A DNA stretch of 64,000 nucleotides, from NCBI RefSeq assembly GCF_026626885.1, contig NZ_JAPNOA010000018.1:1-64000 (forward strand), in the 5' to 3' direction. This DNA is from Parathalassolituus penaei (GTDB lineage Bacteria > Pseudomonadota > Gammaproteobacteria > Pseudomonadales > Oceanobacteraceae). The position numbers and the translations under genes were made by a program. The notes below the pieces were generated by a model. The model did not search any database. It saw only the letters and a program-made list of their open reading frames with translations, and was not told the origin of the DNA. Below are positions 17,901-26,440 of the stretch, piece by piece (the stretch's first letter is position 1; every line of letters begins with the position of its first letter).

Positions 17901-18364
17901 TGCCCGGCATCAACGGCTGGCAGCTGGCTATTCGGATACGCGAACTGGGCTACCGGATGCCGATAGTGATGCTGTCGGCCAACGCCACCGAAGCCGACCA
18001 GCACCAGCTGCGTGGCCGGTATCACAACCATTACCTGGCCAAACCGCTGGACATCAACCAGCTACTCGACACCCTCAGCACTTTCCTGAATATCGACTGG
18101 CAACTTCGTGCGCCGGAGCCGTCTGCCTCTGGCCAGCAGGCCGACCATCCGGTTAATCTGCAGGCACCCGATAGTCGCTATCTCAACGAACTGAAACGCT
18201 GGGCCGAGATTGGTTACCTGACCGCCTTTAATGAAAACCTCGACCAGCTCGAAGCCAGCCAGCGTTGCAGCCCGGAATTTGCCAGCTGGATGCGCAAACT
18301 GGCAGCCCAATGCGACTTTGAAAAAATCCTCAGCAGCCTGGATACCCTGATTGATGAACAATGA
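14951..18364 (+). CDS. hybrid sensor histidine kinase with NCS1-permease input domain
   Basis: The 1137-residue protein is a membrane sensor. Residues ~20-480 form a polytopic domain resembling NCS1 purine/cytosine permeases. Residues 508-545 hold eight cysteines in a zinc-finger-like pattern (CSVC, HAC, PICSLCC, VRC, NNGC). Two more membrane helices (~575-640) and a short coiled coil precede the kinase. The kinase has H690 (GISHELRTPLN), N-box N808, DTGIGID from D835 and GTGLGL. A receiver domain follows with phospho-acceptor D981 (LLDVLMPG), then a helical tail that may be an HPt-like domain without the obvious His. It overlaps the response regulator gene. The ligand is unknown; urea or a purine-derived compound is suggested by the shared palindrome with urtA. 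All catalytic residues are present. Confidence 0.85.
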   Translation: MTSDSRMKANTVVAPRRTYNKLIANEMMEDFALRFTARRVRRWSMGWVANTALGTVAFLVLEALGGAITLSYGVPNALAAIAAVSLIVLLSGFPISYYAARYGVDIDLLSRGAGFGYLGSTIASLIYASFTFIFFALEAAVMATALQLLLGLPLVAGYIFSALVVIPLVTHGITNIGRFQQLSQPLWLLLQLVPLYFVFTHPDSGVGEWLDYTGLGSQEQAAHFDFLLFGAASAVLLSIVAQIGEQVDFLRFMSPARPGREWQWWVSVFAAGPGWIVVGAAKMVLGSFLAYLALQHGLAATEAGQPAYMYQMVFGYLTDNKTLALWLAASFVIVSQVKINVANAYAGSLAWSNWFSRITHSHPGRVVWVLFNVTIALMLMLLGVYEALERTLQIYSVLVLAWIGSIVADLVINKPLGLSPKHIEFKRSCLYDINPVGVGSMLLASVVGLLGHLSVFGDTFRAAASFVAFFLPFVTAPLIAWATGSRYYLLPQAPEPIATDSPIQEQTCSVCEMAFEPEDMHACPAYGQPICSLCCSLDVRCNNGCRTEATVSSQFRQLLSPWMPTRIMSWLWSSSGQFVMILGGLSLLVAFILMLVYVQIPLPMDEHQLLGAAFVKTFFLLTILIGVVSWLFILARSSNQAAVNESRLQTILLNQEIEAHERTAAELQKAKETAENANQAKNRYLAGISHELRTPLNILLGYAQLLKNDGTVTTDKRQFADIIHRNGEHLADLIEGLLEISKIEAGRLELERDDIPLRNFIDQIADMFRLQAESKGLTFEYVRPQNLPERVSGDKKRLRQILINLLSNAIKFTPKGNVSLQVHYRNEIASFVVRDTGIGIDQHDLDTIFVPFARVRSESTRSIPGTGLGLTISRALSHLMGGDIACRSESGKGSEFTLTLLLPRQLNTRQPVISDFSRITGYLGQPQTLLVVDDDPIQRQLVADILEPLGFVIVQAEDATSALSVLEQRKTEHPIDLALLDVLMPGINGWQLAIRIRELGYRMPIVMLSANATEADQHQLRGRYHNHYLAKPLDINQLLDTLSTFLNIDWQLRAPEPSASGQQADHPVNLQAPDSRYLNELKRWAEIGYLTAFNENLDQLEASQRCSPEFASWMRKLAAQCDFEKILSSLDTLIDEQ

Positions 18365-19268
18365 CCCTTCACTCAGCACCATCGTACTGGTGGTGGACGA
18401 CTCACCGGATTCTCTCGGCCTGCTGAACCAGACATTAAACGCCGCTGGCCTCACCGTACTGGTGGCCCTCAGTGGCCAACAGGCACTGGCGATCCTGCAA
18501 CGCATCACCCCCGATGTCATCCTGATGGACGCCCTGATGCCGGGCATGGACGGTTTTGAAACCTGTACCCGCATCAAACAGCAACTGCCCATGGTGCCGG
18601 TGATCTTTATGACCGGCCTCACCGATGTTGAACACGTTGTGAAAGGGTTTGATGCGGGAGGGGTGGACTACGTCACCAAGCCGATCAAGGCCGAGGAAGT
18701 GCTGGCGCGCATTCGTGTGCACAGCCAGAACGCCCGTTTGATGCTGAGCGCCCACAACGCCCTCGACCAGGCTGGCCAGTTTCTGCTCTGTATCAACCAG
18801 ACCGGACAGCTGTTATGGGCCACACCCCATGTGCACGGATTGGTCAGCCAGGCCGAAGGAGAAGACAGCGACCTGTGGTTATTCCTCGGCCAGCAGCTGG
18901 TGAACTGGTTACAACAAGGCCCACAACCGGCACCGGTATGGCTCGAAGGGTTCGGCAGCCCGGTGCAAGCGCACTTCGGCGGCGAACACCAGAACGGCCA
19001 GTATCTGGTACGCCTGGAAACCTGCTCCGACGAAGGCAAACCCGAACAACTACGTGAAAAACTCGGCATCACCCGCCGCGAATCAGAAGTGCTTTATTGG
19101 CTTTCTTACGGCAAAACCAACTGGGAAATCGCCCAGATCCTCAACATGAGCCCCCGCACCGTCAACAAACACCTCGAACTCATGTTCCGCAAACTCGGCG
19201 TCGACAACCGCACCGCCGCCGCCGCCATGTCGATCCGCATCCTCGGCGATAGCGCCGTTGACCTGTAA
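18354..19268 (+). CDS. LuxR/NarL-type response regulator
   Basis: DNA-binding output partner of the preceding sensor. It is 304 residues from ATG 18354, overlapping the sensor stop by 11 bp. The receiver domain occupies residues ~9-125, with acidic pair D15-D16 and phospho-acceptor D59 (ILMDALMPGMDG). A middle region of about 100 residues is followed by a C-terminal LuxR helix-turn-helix (TRRESEVLYWLSYGKTNWEI...SPRTVNKHLELMFRKLGV). The long linker makes it larger than typical NarL proteins (~215 residues). It is the likely binder of the TACGTYA palindromes; that is inference. It ends at a hairpin. Confidence 0.9.
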   Translation: MNNDPSLSTIVLVVDDSPDSLGLLNQTLNAAGLTVLVALSGQQALAILQRITPDVILMDALMPGMDGFETCTRIKQQLPMVPVIFMTGLTDVEHVVKGFDAGGVDYVTKPIKAEEVLARIRVHSQNARLMLSAHNALDQAGQFLLCINQTGQLLWATPHVHGLVSQAEGEDSDLWLFLGQQLVNWLQQGPQPAPVWLEGFGSPVQAHFGGEHQNGQYLVRLETCSDEGKPEQLREKLGITRRESEVLYWLSYGKTNWEIAQILNMSPRTVNKHLELMFRKLGVDNRTAAAAMSIRILGDSAVDL

Positions 19269-19293
19269 GAGCGGCGCAATAACCGCCGCTCTT
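19267..19293 (+). terminator. hairpin after the response regulator gene
   Basis: AAGAGCGGC-GCAATAACC-GCCGCTCTT, a perfect 9-bp stem that begins at the stop codon. It ends in CTT without a long T-run, so it may be a weak terminator or the first, partial member of the adjoining repeat series. Confidence 0.5.
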
Positions 19294-19310
19294 CGGTACA
19301 GACAACTGTT

Positions 19311-19517
19311 CATGTGTAAGAGCGGCTGTTAGCCGCGAAAGTATTACGGCATTCACCGGCGTCGGTACAAACAACCATTCATGTGCAGGAGTGGCTGTTG
19401 GCCATGAAGGCGTTACGGCATTCACTGGCGTAGGTACAGCCAACCGCTCATGTGTAGGAGTGGCTGTTAGCCACGAAAGCGTTGCGGCATACACCGGCGT
19501 TGGCACAGACAACCGTT
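19311..19517. repeat. three 69-bp tandem repeats with a conserved hairpin
   Basis: Units start at 19311, 19380 and 19449, each CATGTG(T/C)A(A/G)GAG(C/T)GGCTG..., exactly 69 bp apart, with a partial unit on the left. The hairpin arm pairs are GCGGC/GCCGC in the first and GTGGC/GCCAC in the third, with a wobble pair in the second, so pairing is kept while the bases change. The rest of each unit ends GGTACAGACAACCGTT-like. This fills most of the 381-bp gap before the WYL gene. Confidence 0.85.
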
Positions 19518-19649
19518 CGCCACTTTGGATGGACTGGCGCCCGCAACATTCCTTCTTCTGCCAACAACCAATCCGCTGATGTAAATCGTTGCCAGCGTAA
19601 AGAAAACACCGATACAGTGTGCTCTGGTTCACAACAAGGATGTGCTGAA

Positions 19650-20498
19650 TTGACCACTGCCTCTGGCGCTAACGCGCCGCATGTAACCCCCAACCCGCGC
19701 TGGTGGTTGATTGAACTGCTCGCCTGGTGGGAAGGTGGTATCAACACCACACATATCACCAGCACCTTTGACATAGGCCGCCAACAGGCCAGCAAAGACA
19801 TCAACACCTACCTCACCAGCTTTCCGCAACAGCTGTGGTACGACAACCGCAGTAAATGTTATCGCCCTGCACAGACGTTTCAGCCGGTGATCATCAGCGG
19901 TGACGTCGACGAATACCTCAACCATATCCATGGCTGGCAGCAGTTACCAACGCATACCAACCTGCCCATGGAAGCCTTGCCTGTCGCCAAACGCACCATA
20001 CCGGTCGACGTCATCCGGCCAATGGTCAGCGCCCTGCGCCAGCAGCAACGCCTGGAAGTGGAATACCTGAGCGTCAGCAACCCGGAACCTCATGGACGGG
20101 TAATTGTTCCCACCTGTTTCGTCAAAACCGGCTTGCGCTGGCATCTGCGTGCCTGGTGCGAAAAAAGCAGCGACTACCGCGACTTTGTACTCAGCCGCTT
20201 TCGTGGCAACCCGGAGCTTTCCGGCCCGCCAATAGCGCCACTGCCAGCCGATGAACGCTGGAACACCTTGGTTGAAATTGTTCTCAAGCCCGACCCGCGA
20301 CTACAGCCACTGCAACAAGAAGTCGTGTGTGTGGACTACAGCATGACCAACGGCGAACTGCGCATTCCAACCCGCGCCGCACTTGCTCATTACCTCCTTC
20401 GCGACATGCAGGTGAACTACAAAATGCTCGACGGCAACGCCGCCGCCCAGCAACTGGTGCTGGCCAACCTCAATGAAATCCGGCAGTGGCTGCCGTGA
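19650..20498 (+). CDS. WYL-domain transcription regulator (CapW/BrxR-like) beside cas genes
   Basis: The 282-residue protein starts at TTG 19650, with AAGGA nine bases upstream. Layout: N-terminal winged-helix region (RWWLIELLAWWEGGINTTHI...IGRQQASKDINTYL), a WYL domain around residues 120-200 (LEVEYLSVSNPE...LRWHLRAWCEKSSDYRDFVL) and a C-terminal extension. The LRWHLRAWC-YRDFVLSRF segment is characteristic of the BrxR/CapW repressor family, which controls BREX, CBASS and other defence loci and is thought to respond to a nucleotide-type ligand through WYL. It sits 124 bp upstream of cas1 in the same direction, so a role in cas control is a reasonable inference. It could be an independent gene. 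Confidence 0.8.
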   Translation: MTTASGANAPHVTPNPRWWLIELLAWWEGGINTTHITSTFDIGRQQASKDINTYLTSFPQQLWYDNRSKCYRPAQTFQPVIISGDVDEYLNHIHGWQQLPTHTNLPMEALPVAKRTIPVDVIRPMVSALRQQQRLEVEYLSVSNPEPHGRVIVPTCFVKTGLRWHLRAWCEKSSDYRDFVLSRFRGNPELSGPPIAPLPADERWNTLVEIVLKPDPRLQPLQQEVVCVDYSMTNGELRIPTRAALAHYLLRDMQVNYKMLDGNAAAQQLVLANLNEIRQWLP

Positions 20499-20536
20499 AT
20501 GTAGTTTGGACGGTGTCGAGATGGGATGAGTTGGAT

Positions 20537-20555
20537 ATGTCGCCTGAAGCGACAT
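20537..20555. promoter_or_regulatory. inverted repeat in the cas1 upstream region
   Basis: ATGTCGC-CTGAA-GCGACAT, perfect 7-bp arms, 68 bp before the cas1 ATG. It is a candidate operator for the adjacent WYL regulator, though it could equally be a transcript hairpin between the two genes. Confidence 0.45.
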
Positions 20556-20622
20556 GTGCAGACATACAGGATTGGCAGGAAGTTTAAGGTCGGCAACAGT
20601 AACGGAATATGAGGAGTACGAA

Positions 20623-21651
20623 ATGGACGATTTCAGCCCATCAGAATTAAAAACCATCCTGCATTCAAAGCGGGCCAATCTGTATTACCTGCAGTATTGC
20701 CGGGTGTTGGTGAATGGCGGTCGTGTTGAATACGTCACCGAAGCTGGTAAAGAGTCTCTTTACTGGAATATCCCCATCGCCAACACCACGGTGATTCTGC
20801 TCGGAACCGGCACTTCGATTACTCAGGCCGCTGTGCGTGAGTTTGCCAAAGCGGGTGTACTGATCGGATTTTGCGGTGGAGGTGGAACACCGTTGTTTGC
20901 TGTGAATGAAGTACAAGTCGACGTGGAATGGCTGACCTCCCAAAGTGAATATCGTCCGACTGAGTACCTTCAGCTCTGGTGCCGGTTCTGGTTCGACGAT
21001 GATTTGCGCCTCGATGCAGCCATTCACTTTCAGACCGAACGGTTGAAAAACCTCAAGGAAATCTGGGGCAAACTCTCGAAAAGCCGCGAGCTGGAGTTTC
21101 CGGTATCCCTGTCGCAACTCGACGGCGTTATCCAGTCCTTCGAGCAACGCCTGGCGGACTCCAACAACAGCAACGACGTGTTGAGTACCGAAGCCAGCAT
21201 GACCAAGGCGCTGTACAAGCTGGTCTGTCAGGCCACCAATTACGGTGACTTTACCCGCGCCAAACAAGGCGGCGGCACCGACCTTGCCAATCGTTATCTC
21301 GACCACGGCAACTATCTGGCGTATGGCCTCGCGGCCACTGCCTGTTGGGTGTTGGGGCTGCCGCATGGCCTGGCGGTTCTGCATGGCAAAACTCGCCGGG
21401 GCGGCCTGGTATTTGACGTTGCCGACCTGATCAAAGACGCCATCGTTATGCCGATTGCTTTTACCTCGGCAATGGCTGGCCACGACGAAACAGAGTTTCG
21501 CCAGCAACTCGTCAGCCAGTTCCAGAAATACGATGTGCTTGACCGCATGATCGACGCCATCAAGGCCGTTGCGGAGCAAACTGGCAAGACAGAGCAAACT
21601 GGAAAGCCAGAGCAAGCTGGCAAGCCCGAGCAAGGAAGCAGCAAAGCATGA
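20623..21651 (+). CDS. cas1: type I-F CRISPR adaptation nuclease Cas1
   Basis: Integrase subunit for spacer acquisition. It is 342 residues from ATG 20623, preceded by GAGGAG; an earlier in-frame start lacks a ribosome site. It starts MDDFSPSELKTILHSKRANL, as I-F Cas1 proteins do. Conserved positions lie in LGTGTSITQAAVREFAKAGV, TEASMTKALYKLV, LDHGNYLAYGLAAT and GLAVLHGKTRRGGLVFDVAD, which carry the metal-binding Glu, His and Asp. The last 26 residues are a degenerate hexapeptide series (EQTGKT, EQTGKP, EQAGKP, EQGSSK), which makes the protein slightly longer than usual. It overlaps cas2-3 by 4 bp. Confidence 0.95.
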   Translation: MDDFSPSELKTILHSKRANLYYLQYCRVLVNGGRVEYVTEAGKESLYWNIPIANTTVILLGTGTSITQAAVREFAKAGVLIGFCGGGGTPLFAVNEVQVDVEWLTSQSEYRPTEYLQLWCRFWFDDDLRLDAAIHFQTERLKNLKEIWGKLSKSRELEFPVSLSQLDGVIQSFEQRLADSNNSNDVLSTEASMTKALYKLVCQATNYGDFTRAKQGGGTDLANRYLDHGNYLAYGLAATACWVLGLPHGLAVLHGKTRRGGLVFDVADLIKDAIVMPIAFTSAMAGHDETEFRQQLVSQFQKYDVLDRMIDAIKAVAEQTGKTEQTGKPEQAGKPEQGSSKA

Positions 21652-24600
21652 TCGTTACCATCAAATCCCAATGCGGTAAAAAAGCCCTGATCGAAACCCG
21701 TCGCGTGCTTGATCAGTTTTTTGAACGGGCAGGTGACCGTACCTGGGAAGGGCCGGTCACTCTGGAAGGGCTGCAAACCGTACGTATGCTGCTGCGCAAA
21801 ACCGCCCGCAGAAATACCGCCGTTGCCTGCCACCGGGTTCGCGGCACCCAGCAACTGGAGCTGGAATGGATTGTCGGCAACGCCCGCAGATTCAACGCAC
21901 AGGGCAGGGTGCCGACCAACTCGACGGAGAGGGATGTGTTGAAATCCGATTCTGAAAACCAGTGGCACACCGCCGAAGTCATTGCCTTGCTGGCGGGCAT
22001 TGCCGGGTTATTTCATGATTTTGGCAAGGCCAATGCGTTGTTTCAGCTCAAGCTGCGTGGACAACGTGGAATGCAGGAGCCTTTGCGTCATGAATGGTTA
22101 TCGCTGCTGATGTTTGTGGCCTTTGTACGTGGCAAATGTGACCAGCAATGGCTGGCTGCTCTGGCCAGTGTTCAAACCGCTGACGACCAACGGTGTCTGG
22201 ATCAGCTGGCTGAGTTCCGGAAAAATCGTGAAGCCGCCCTGAAAAATCCGTTTGTTCAGCTGGAAGGCAAACCTTTGGCGCAGACCATTGGCTGGTTGAT
22301 TCTCAGTCATCATCGTTTGCCGGTATATCCAACTCGTGAAGCCAGCAAAGCCGATGAAATCGAAGACGAAAGCTCAAGAATCCCAAAGCTCGAACTCACT
22401 GGAATCACCCTTGACCACCGGGATTGGTTTGCGCCCTGGAACTCCTCCCAATGTCTGCGTAATGACTGGACTGCCGACGAGTGGGAACAGCTGTTTACCT
22501 TCGCCAGAGGCACGCCAATCGCCAGTCAGCGCTGGTGTGATAAAGCACGGCAATTGGCCCAGCGGGCGCTGAAATTACCGGCCTTGATTGATGCTGAGCA
22601 TCATTGGCTGCTGCAGGATCACTTCAGCAGTCATCTGGCACGCTTGTCGCTGATGCTGGCGGATCACAGTTACTCCGCTGCAGACAAACAAACCAAATGG
22701 TGGGACGACAGCTACCAGGTGTATGCCAATACCGATAAACGTGATGGCAATGGCAAGCGTCCACTCAAACAGCGGCTGGATGAGCACAACATTGGGGTTG
22801 GCCAGAACGCCTTGTTACTGGCGCGCCAGCTCCCTAACTTGCGTTCTAGTTTGCCGGTGCTGGTATCACATAAAACCCTGAAAGCCAGATCCAAAAAACC
22901 GGCCTACCGCTGGCAAGACAAAGCATTTGATGTGGCTGTGGGGTTGTCGGTCGCATCGGCCAGACAGGGTTTTTTCGGCGTGAATATGGCATCCACCGGC
23001 AAGGGCAAAACCTTTGCCAATGCCCGCATTATGTATGGCCTTGCATCAGAGCAGCAGGGTTGTCGTTTCAGTGTGGCGCTGGGCCTCAGAACCCTGACTC
23101 TGCAAACCGGCGATGCATTAAAAGAACGGCTTAAGCTGGATTCGGATGAACTGGCGGTGCTGGTCGGTTCTCAGGCGGTGCAGGAGTTGCATCGTCGCCG
23201 TAGCGAGTCGGATAAGCCGACCGACGCGCAGCAAAGTGGCAGTGAATCCTCTTCGGATCTGCTCGATGATACCCAGCACGTCAGCTATGACGGCACCCTC
23301 AATGACGGTCCGCTGCGGCGCTGGCTGGGGCAGAGCCCGGATGGCAAACCCTCCAAAGTCCTTCAGCTGCTCAGTGCCCCCGTGCTGGTGTCGACGATCG
23401 ATCACCTGATGCCCTCAACGGAAGGCGTGCGCGGTGGCAAGCAGATCGCTCCGATGCTGCGCTTGCTGACGTCTGATCTGGTGCTCGATGAGCCCGATGA
23501 CTTTGACTCAACGGATTTGCCCGCCTTATGCCGTCTGGTGAACTGGGCGGGCATGCTGGGCAGTCGTGTGTTGTTGTCATCCGCCAGTATGCCGCCTGCC
23601 ATGCTGACGGCCTTGTTCAGTGCCTATCGGGCCGGTTGGGAGCAATTTGACAAAGCCTGTGGCAGCCCTGGGCAAGTCACTCAAATTTGCTGTGCCTGGT
23701 TTGATGAGTTTGATTCATCGTCAGCACAGTGTCTGGATCAGCAGGCCTTCAAGACAGCCAACGCCGGTTTTGTTGAACAACGGGTGAAGCATCTGCAAGC
23801 GGATTTACAGCCCGGCAAGGCGTTACGTTGTGCCGAGGTGCTGGATGTTGCAACGGCTGCGGATAAAAACGGCATCATCGCGGCTATAGCCGAGAGCTGC
23901 TGGCAAGGCATGCAGCGCCTGCATCAGCAGCATGCAGAAACTGACCCGAAAACTGGCAAGCGGGTATCTCTGGGCCTGATTCGTATGGCCAATATCAACC
24001 CGCTGACCGCTGTGGCCAAACATCTGATTGAGGGTGACGTTCCGGCGGATGTACGTCTGCATCTTTGTGTGTATCACAGTCAGCATCCCTTGCTGGTGCG
24101 ATCCCAAATCGAGGCGCGGCTCGACAGTACCCTGAGTCGCCATGAGCCGGAAAAGCTCTGGGAGCAACCGGAAATTCGAACAGCGCTGGATACCTATCCG
24201 GAGCAAAACCACCTGTTTGTCGTGCTTGGCTCCCCGGTTACCGAGGTTGGGCGCGATCACGATTATGACTGGGCGATTGCCGAACCCAGCTCCATGCGTT
24301 CGCTGATTCAGCTGGCCGGGCGGATTCAGCGCCATCGCAAACAGCCACCTGCAACAGTCAATATGCTGGTGCTGAATTACAACTACCGGGCTCTTAAACA
24401 GCTTGTTGATCACCGCTCCGAATCCGGATTGGTGTTTACCCAGCCAGGCTTTGAAGCCAGGGCAGCAGGACAAGCAAACCGGTTATGTCTTGATGCCGAT
24501 CACCGGGCAATACGCCGTTGTGTGGATCAGCAAGACTTGCAGGCGGTTTCATCCATCCCCCGGATTGTGCAGCCTGCCAGAGCTGAGGACGGCACCAGTC

Positions 24601-25076
24601 TGGTTCAGATCGAGCACCTGCATCTGATTGCCTCCCTGTTTGAAAACAAGGCCGTTCAGATTGCAGGCAGAACCCCCGCTGATCGCTGGTGGCAGTTATC
24701 TCCGTCCCCGGGCTGGCATGCCGAAATGCAGCGGCGGACACCATTCCGCAAATCCAGCGCTGATGATGCATATGTGCTTTTTCAGGAAGACGAAACCGCA
24801 GAACCTGAATTTCATCGTATTCGTGAGAGCGACGGGCTACTGCTGCCCAGCCACAGCACGTTCGACTACCCGGAGCTCAATGCCAATAAACGTTGCTCGG
24901 CATGGATCGAAACCGATGTAAAACAGCTGATCGCGCAGTTGGCCGAAGACATGGGGCGGGAAGTTTCAGGCATCAGCAAACAGTTTTGCGAGATTCGGCT
25001 GCGCAGGCTCAACGACAGCGGGGCTGAAGTGTGGCAATACCATCCGTGGTTAGGGGTCTTCCGCGAAATTCAGTAA
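21648..25076 (+). CDS. cas3: type I-F Cas2-Cas3 fusion nuclease-helicase
   Basis: The 1142-residue fusion is diagnostic for type I-F. Residues 1-90 are the Cas2 domain (MIVTIKSQCGKKALIETRRV). An HD nuclease domain follows with H123-D124 (LFHDFGKAN) and LSHHRLP. The superfamily 2 helicase has Walker A ASTGKGKT (448-455), DEAD-like DEPD (614-617), motif III SSASMPPA and motif VI LAGRIQRHR. Cas3 is recruited by the Csy complex and degrades target DNA; the Cas2 part works with Cas1 in adaptation. All motifs are intact. The start overlaps cas1 by 4 bp. Confidence 0.97.
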   Translation: MIVTIKSQCGKKALIETRRVLDQFFERAGDRTWEGPVTLEGLQTVRMLLRKTARRNTAVACHRVRGTQQLELEWIVGNARRFNAQGRVPTNSTERDVLKSDSENQWHTAEVIALLAGIAGLFHDFGKANALFQLKLRGQRGMQEPLRHEWLSLLMFVAFVRGKCDQQWLAALASVQTADDQRCLDQLAEFRKNREAALKNPFVQLEGKPLAQTIGWLILSHHRLPVYPTREASKADEIEDESSRIPKLELTGITLDHRDWFAPWNSSQCLRNDWTADEWEQLFTFARGTPIASQRWCDKARQLAQRALKLPALIDAEHHWLLQDHFSSHLARLSLMLADHSYSAADKQTKWWDDSYQVYANTDKRDGNGKRPLKQRLDEHNIGVGQNALLLARQLPNLRSSLPVLVSHKTLKARSKKPAYRWQDKAFDVAVGLSVASARQGFFGVNMASTGKGKTFANARIMYGLASEQQGCRFSVALGLRTLTLQTGDALKERLKLDSDELAVLVGSQAVQELHRRRSESDKPTDAQQSGSESSSDLLDDTQHVSYDGTLNDGPLRRWLGQSPDGKPSKVLQLLSAPVLVSTIDHLMPSTEGVRGGKQIAPMLRLLTSDLVLDEPDDFDSTDLPALCRLVNWAGMLGSRVLLSSASMPPAMLTALFSAYRAGWEQFDKACGSPGQVTQICCAWFDEFDSSSAQCLDQQAFKTANAGFVEQRVKHLQADLQPGKALRCAEVLDVATAADKNGIIAAIAESCWQGMQRLHQQHAETDPKTGKRVSLGLIRMANINPLTAVAKHLIEGDVPADVRLHLCVYHSQHPLLVRSQIEARLDSTLSRHEPEKLWEQPEIRTALDTYPEQNHLFVVLGSPVTEVGRDHDYDWAIAEPSSMRSLIQLAGRIQRHRKQPPATVNMLVLNYNYRALKQLVDHRSESGLVFTQPGFEARAAGQANRLCLDADHRAIRRCVDQQDLQAVSSIPRIVQPARAEDGTSLVQIEHLHLIASLFENKAVQIAGRTPADRWWQLSPSPGWHAEMQRRTPFRKSSADDAYVLFQEDETAEPEFHRIRESDGLLLPSHSTFDYPELNANKRCSAWIETDVKQLIAQLAEDMGREVSGISKQFCEIRLRRLNDSGAEVWQYHPWLGVFREIQ

Positions 25077-25129
25077 CAAGCGCTATATCAAACGACATTT
25101 CAAACTCCAGGGACCTGAAAGGAGGTGCA

Positions 25130-26440
25130 ATGGAACTGACCGATAAAATCCGCCAATACATCGCTGAGCGATGTGCGGCCAAACTGGAAGCCTTGGAAAA
25201 AGAACTCGCCAAGGCTGAAAAAGAACTAAGCGCTGATGCGTTTGCTGTGTTTCGTCTGGACTGGCAGCAGCGCAAGCAGGCTTTGCTGGATTCGTTCAAG
25301 CCGGATGCATGGCTGACCGATGCTGCAAGCCGAGCCAAGCAGATCAGCCTTGTCAGTCATGCCATCAAATACACCCACAGTGATGCCAAAGGCACCAGCC
25401 TGATGCTGGTGGCTGACAAAATCTCTGCAAGTGGCTATCTGTCATCCTGCAGCCTTGATGCACTCAAGGCGGATGTAGTGGGTAACGCAGCGGCGCTGGA
25501 CGTGGCCAACCTGTTATTGCTGGAGTCCGATGGCGTTCGTTTGCTGGATATGATCAGCAAGGATGACGTGGCGGCTCTGCAAGCATTCGGCTCCACTGAA
25601 CAACAGGCCGGTTGGCTACAAGGCTTTAAAGAAGCGCTCAAAGTGCTTGATCCGGCCAGCCATACATTGGCCAAACAGCTGTATTTCCCGGTTCCGGAAT
25701 CTGAATCCGGTTATCACTTGCTGGCACCGCTGGCGGCATCGTCCCTCAATCACGCGGTTTATCAGCAGATTCAGCACAGCCGCTTCAGTGACGAAGCAAA
25801 AGCGGCCCGTGATGCCCGACGCAAGGACCTGTATTGGCACGAGGGTACTTGCGATTACCTGTCGCTGGCGATTCAGACCTTTGGTGGCACCAAACCCCAG
25901 AATATTTCCCTGTTGAATAGTCAGCGGCGCGGGCGCAGCTATTTGTTCAATGCCCAGCCTCCAGTCTGGAAAACTCTGGATAAACCGCCCAAAAGTATCG
26001 AAGACTTCTGGTTCAAATACCGTCGGCATATTCGTGCTCAGGTACGGGATCTGAAAGGTTTTCTGGAGTGGGCGGATGTACAGCAGCTCAACAACATCCA
26101 CATTCGGGAAAAACGGGCAGAGATGGTGTCTGCTCTGGTGGATGAGTTTTATCAGTATTCGGCGCGCATCCAGTTGATGTCTCCGGGCTGGAGTGCCGAA
26201 GCCTTTGGCGTAAAACCTGAAGCCTGCTGGCTGGACCCCGGCCGTACTGATGATGACTTCTTGTGTGAGCGCGAAGGTAAAGGCTGGTGCAAGCCGCTGG
26301 CTTTGACCTTCGGCCGTGTACTCAGTAAGGCGATGGAAACCAAAAAGCTGTCGATGACGGATGCCGAAACAGCGCATTTCAAACAACAGATTCAGCGCGA
26401 AGCCTACCGTTTGATGATCGACCTGGAGGAGCTGGTATGA
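25130..26440 (+). CDS. csy1: type I-F Csy complex large subunit Csy1 (Cas8f)
   Basis: Large subunit that recognises the PAM and holds the 5' handle of the crRNA with Csy2. It is 436 residues from ATG 25130, preceded by AAAGGAGGTG; a longer in-frame reading overlaps the end of cas3 and is rejected. It opens with a helical, charged segment (KLEALEKELAKAEKELSADA), then ASRAKQISLVSHAIKYTHSDAKG, the conserved I-F Cas8 region. It follows cas2-3 by 53 bp and overlaps csy2 by 4 bp. Confidence 0.93.
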   Translation: MELTDKIRQYIAERCAAKLEALEKELAKAEKELSADAFAVFRLDWQQRKQALLDSFKPDAWLTDAASRAKQISLVSHAIKYTHSDAKGTSLMLVADKISASGYLSSCSLDALKADVVGNAAALDVANLLLLESDGVRLLDMISKDDVAALQAFGSTEQQAGWLQGFKEALKVLDPASHTLAKQLYFPVPESESGYHLLAPLAASSLNHAVYQQIQHSRFSDEAKAARDARRKDLYWHEGTCDYLSLAIQTFGGTKPQNISLLNSQRRGRSYLFNAQPPVWKTLDKPPKSIEDFWFKYRRHIRAQVRDLKGFLEWADVQQLNNIHIREKRAEMVSALVDEFYQYSARIQLMSPGWSAEAFGVKPEACWLDPGRTDDDFLCEREGKGWCKPLALTFGRVLSKAMETKKLSMTDAETAHFKQQIQREAYRLMIDLEELV

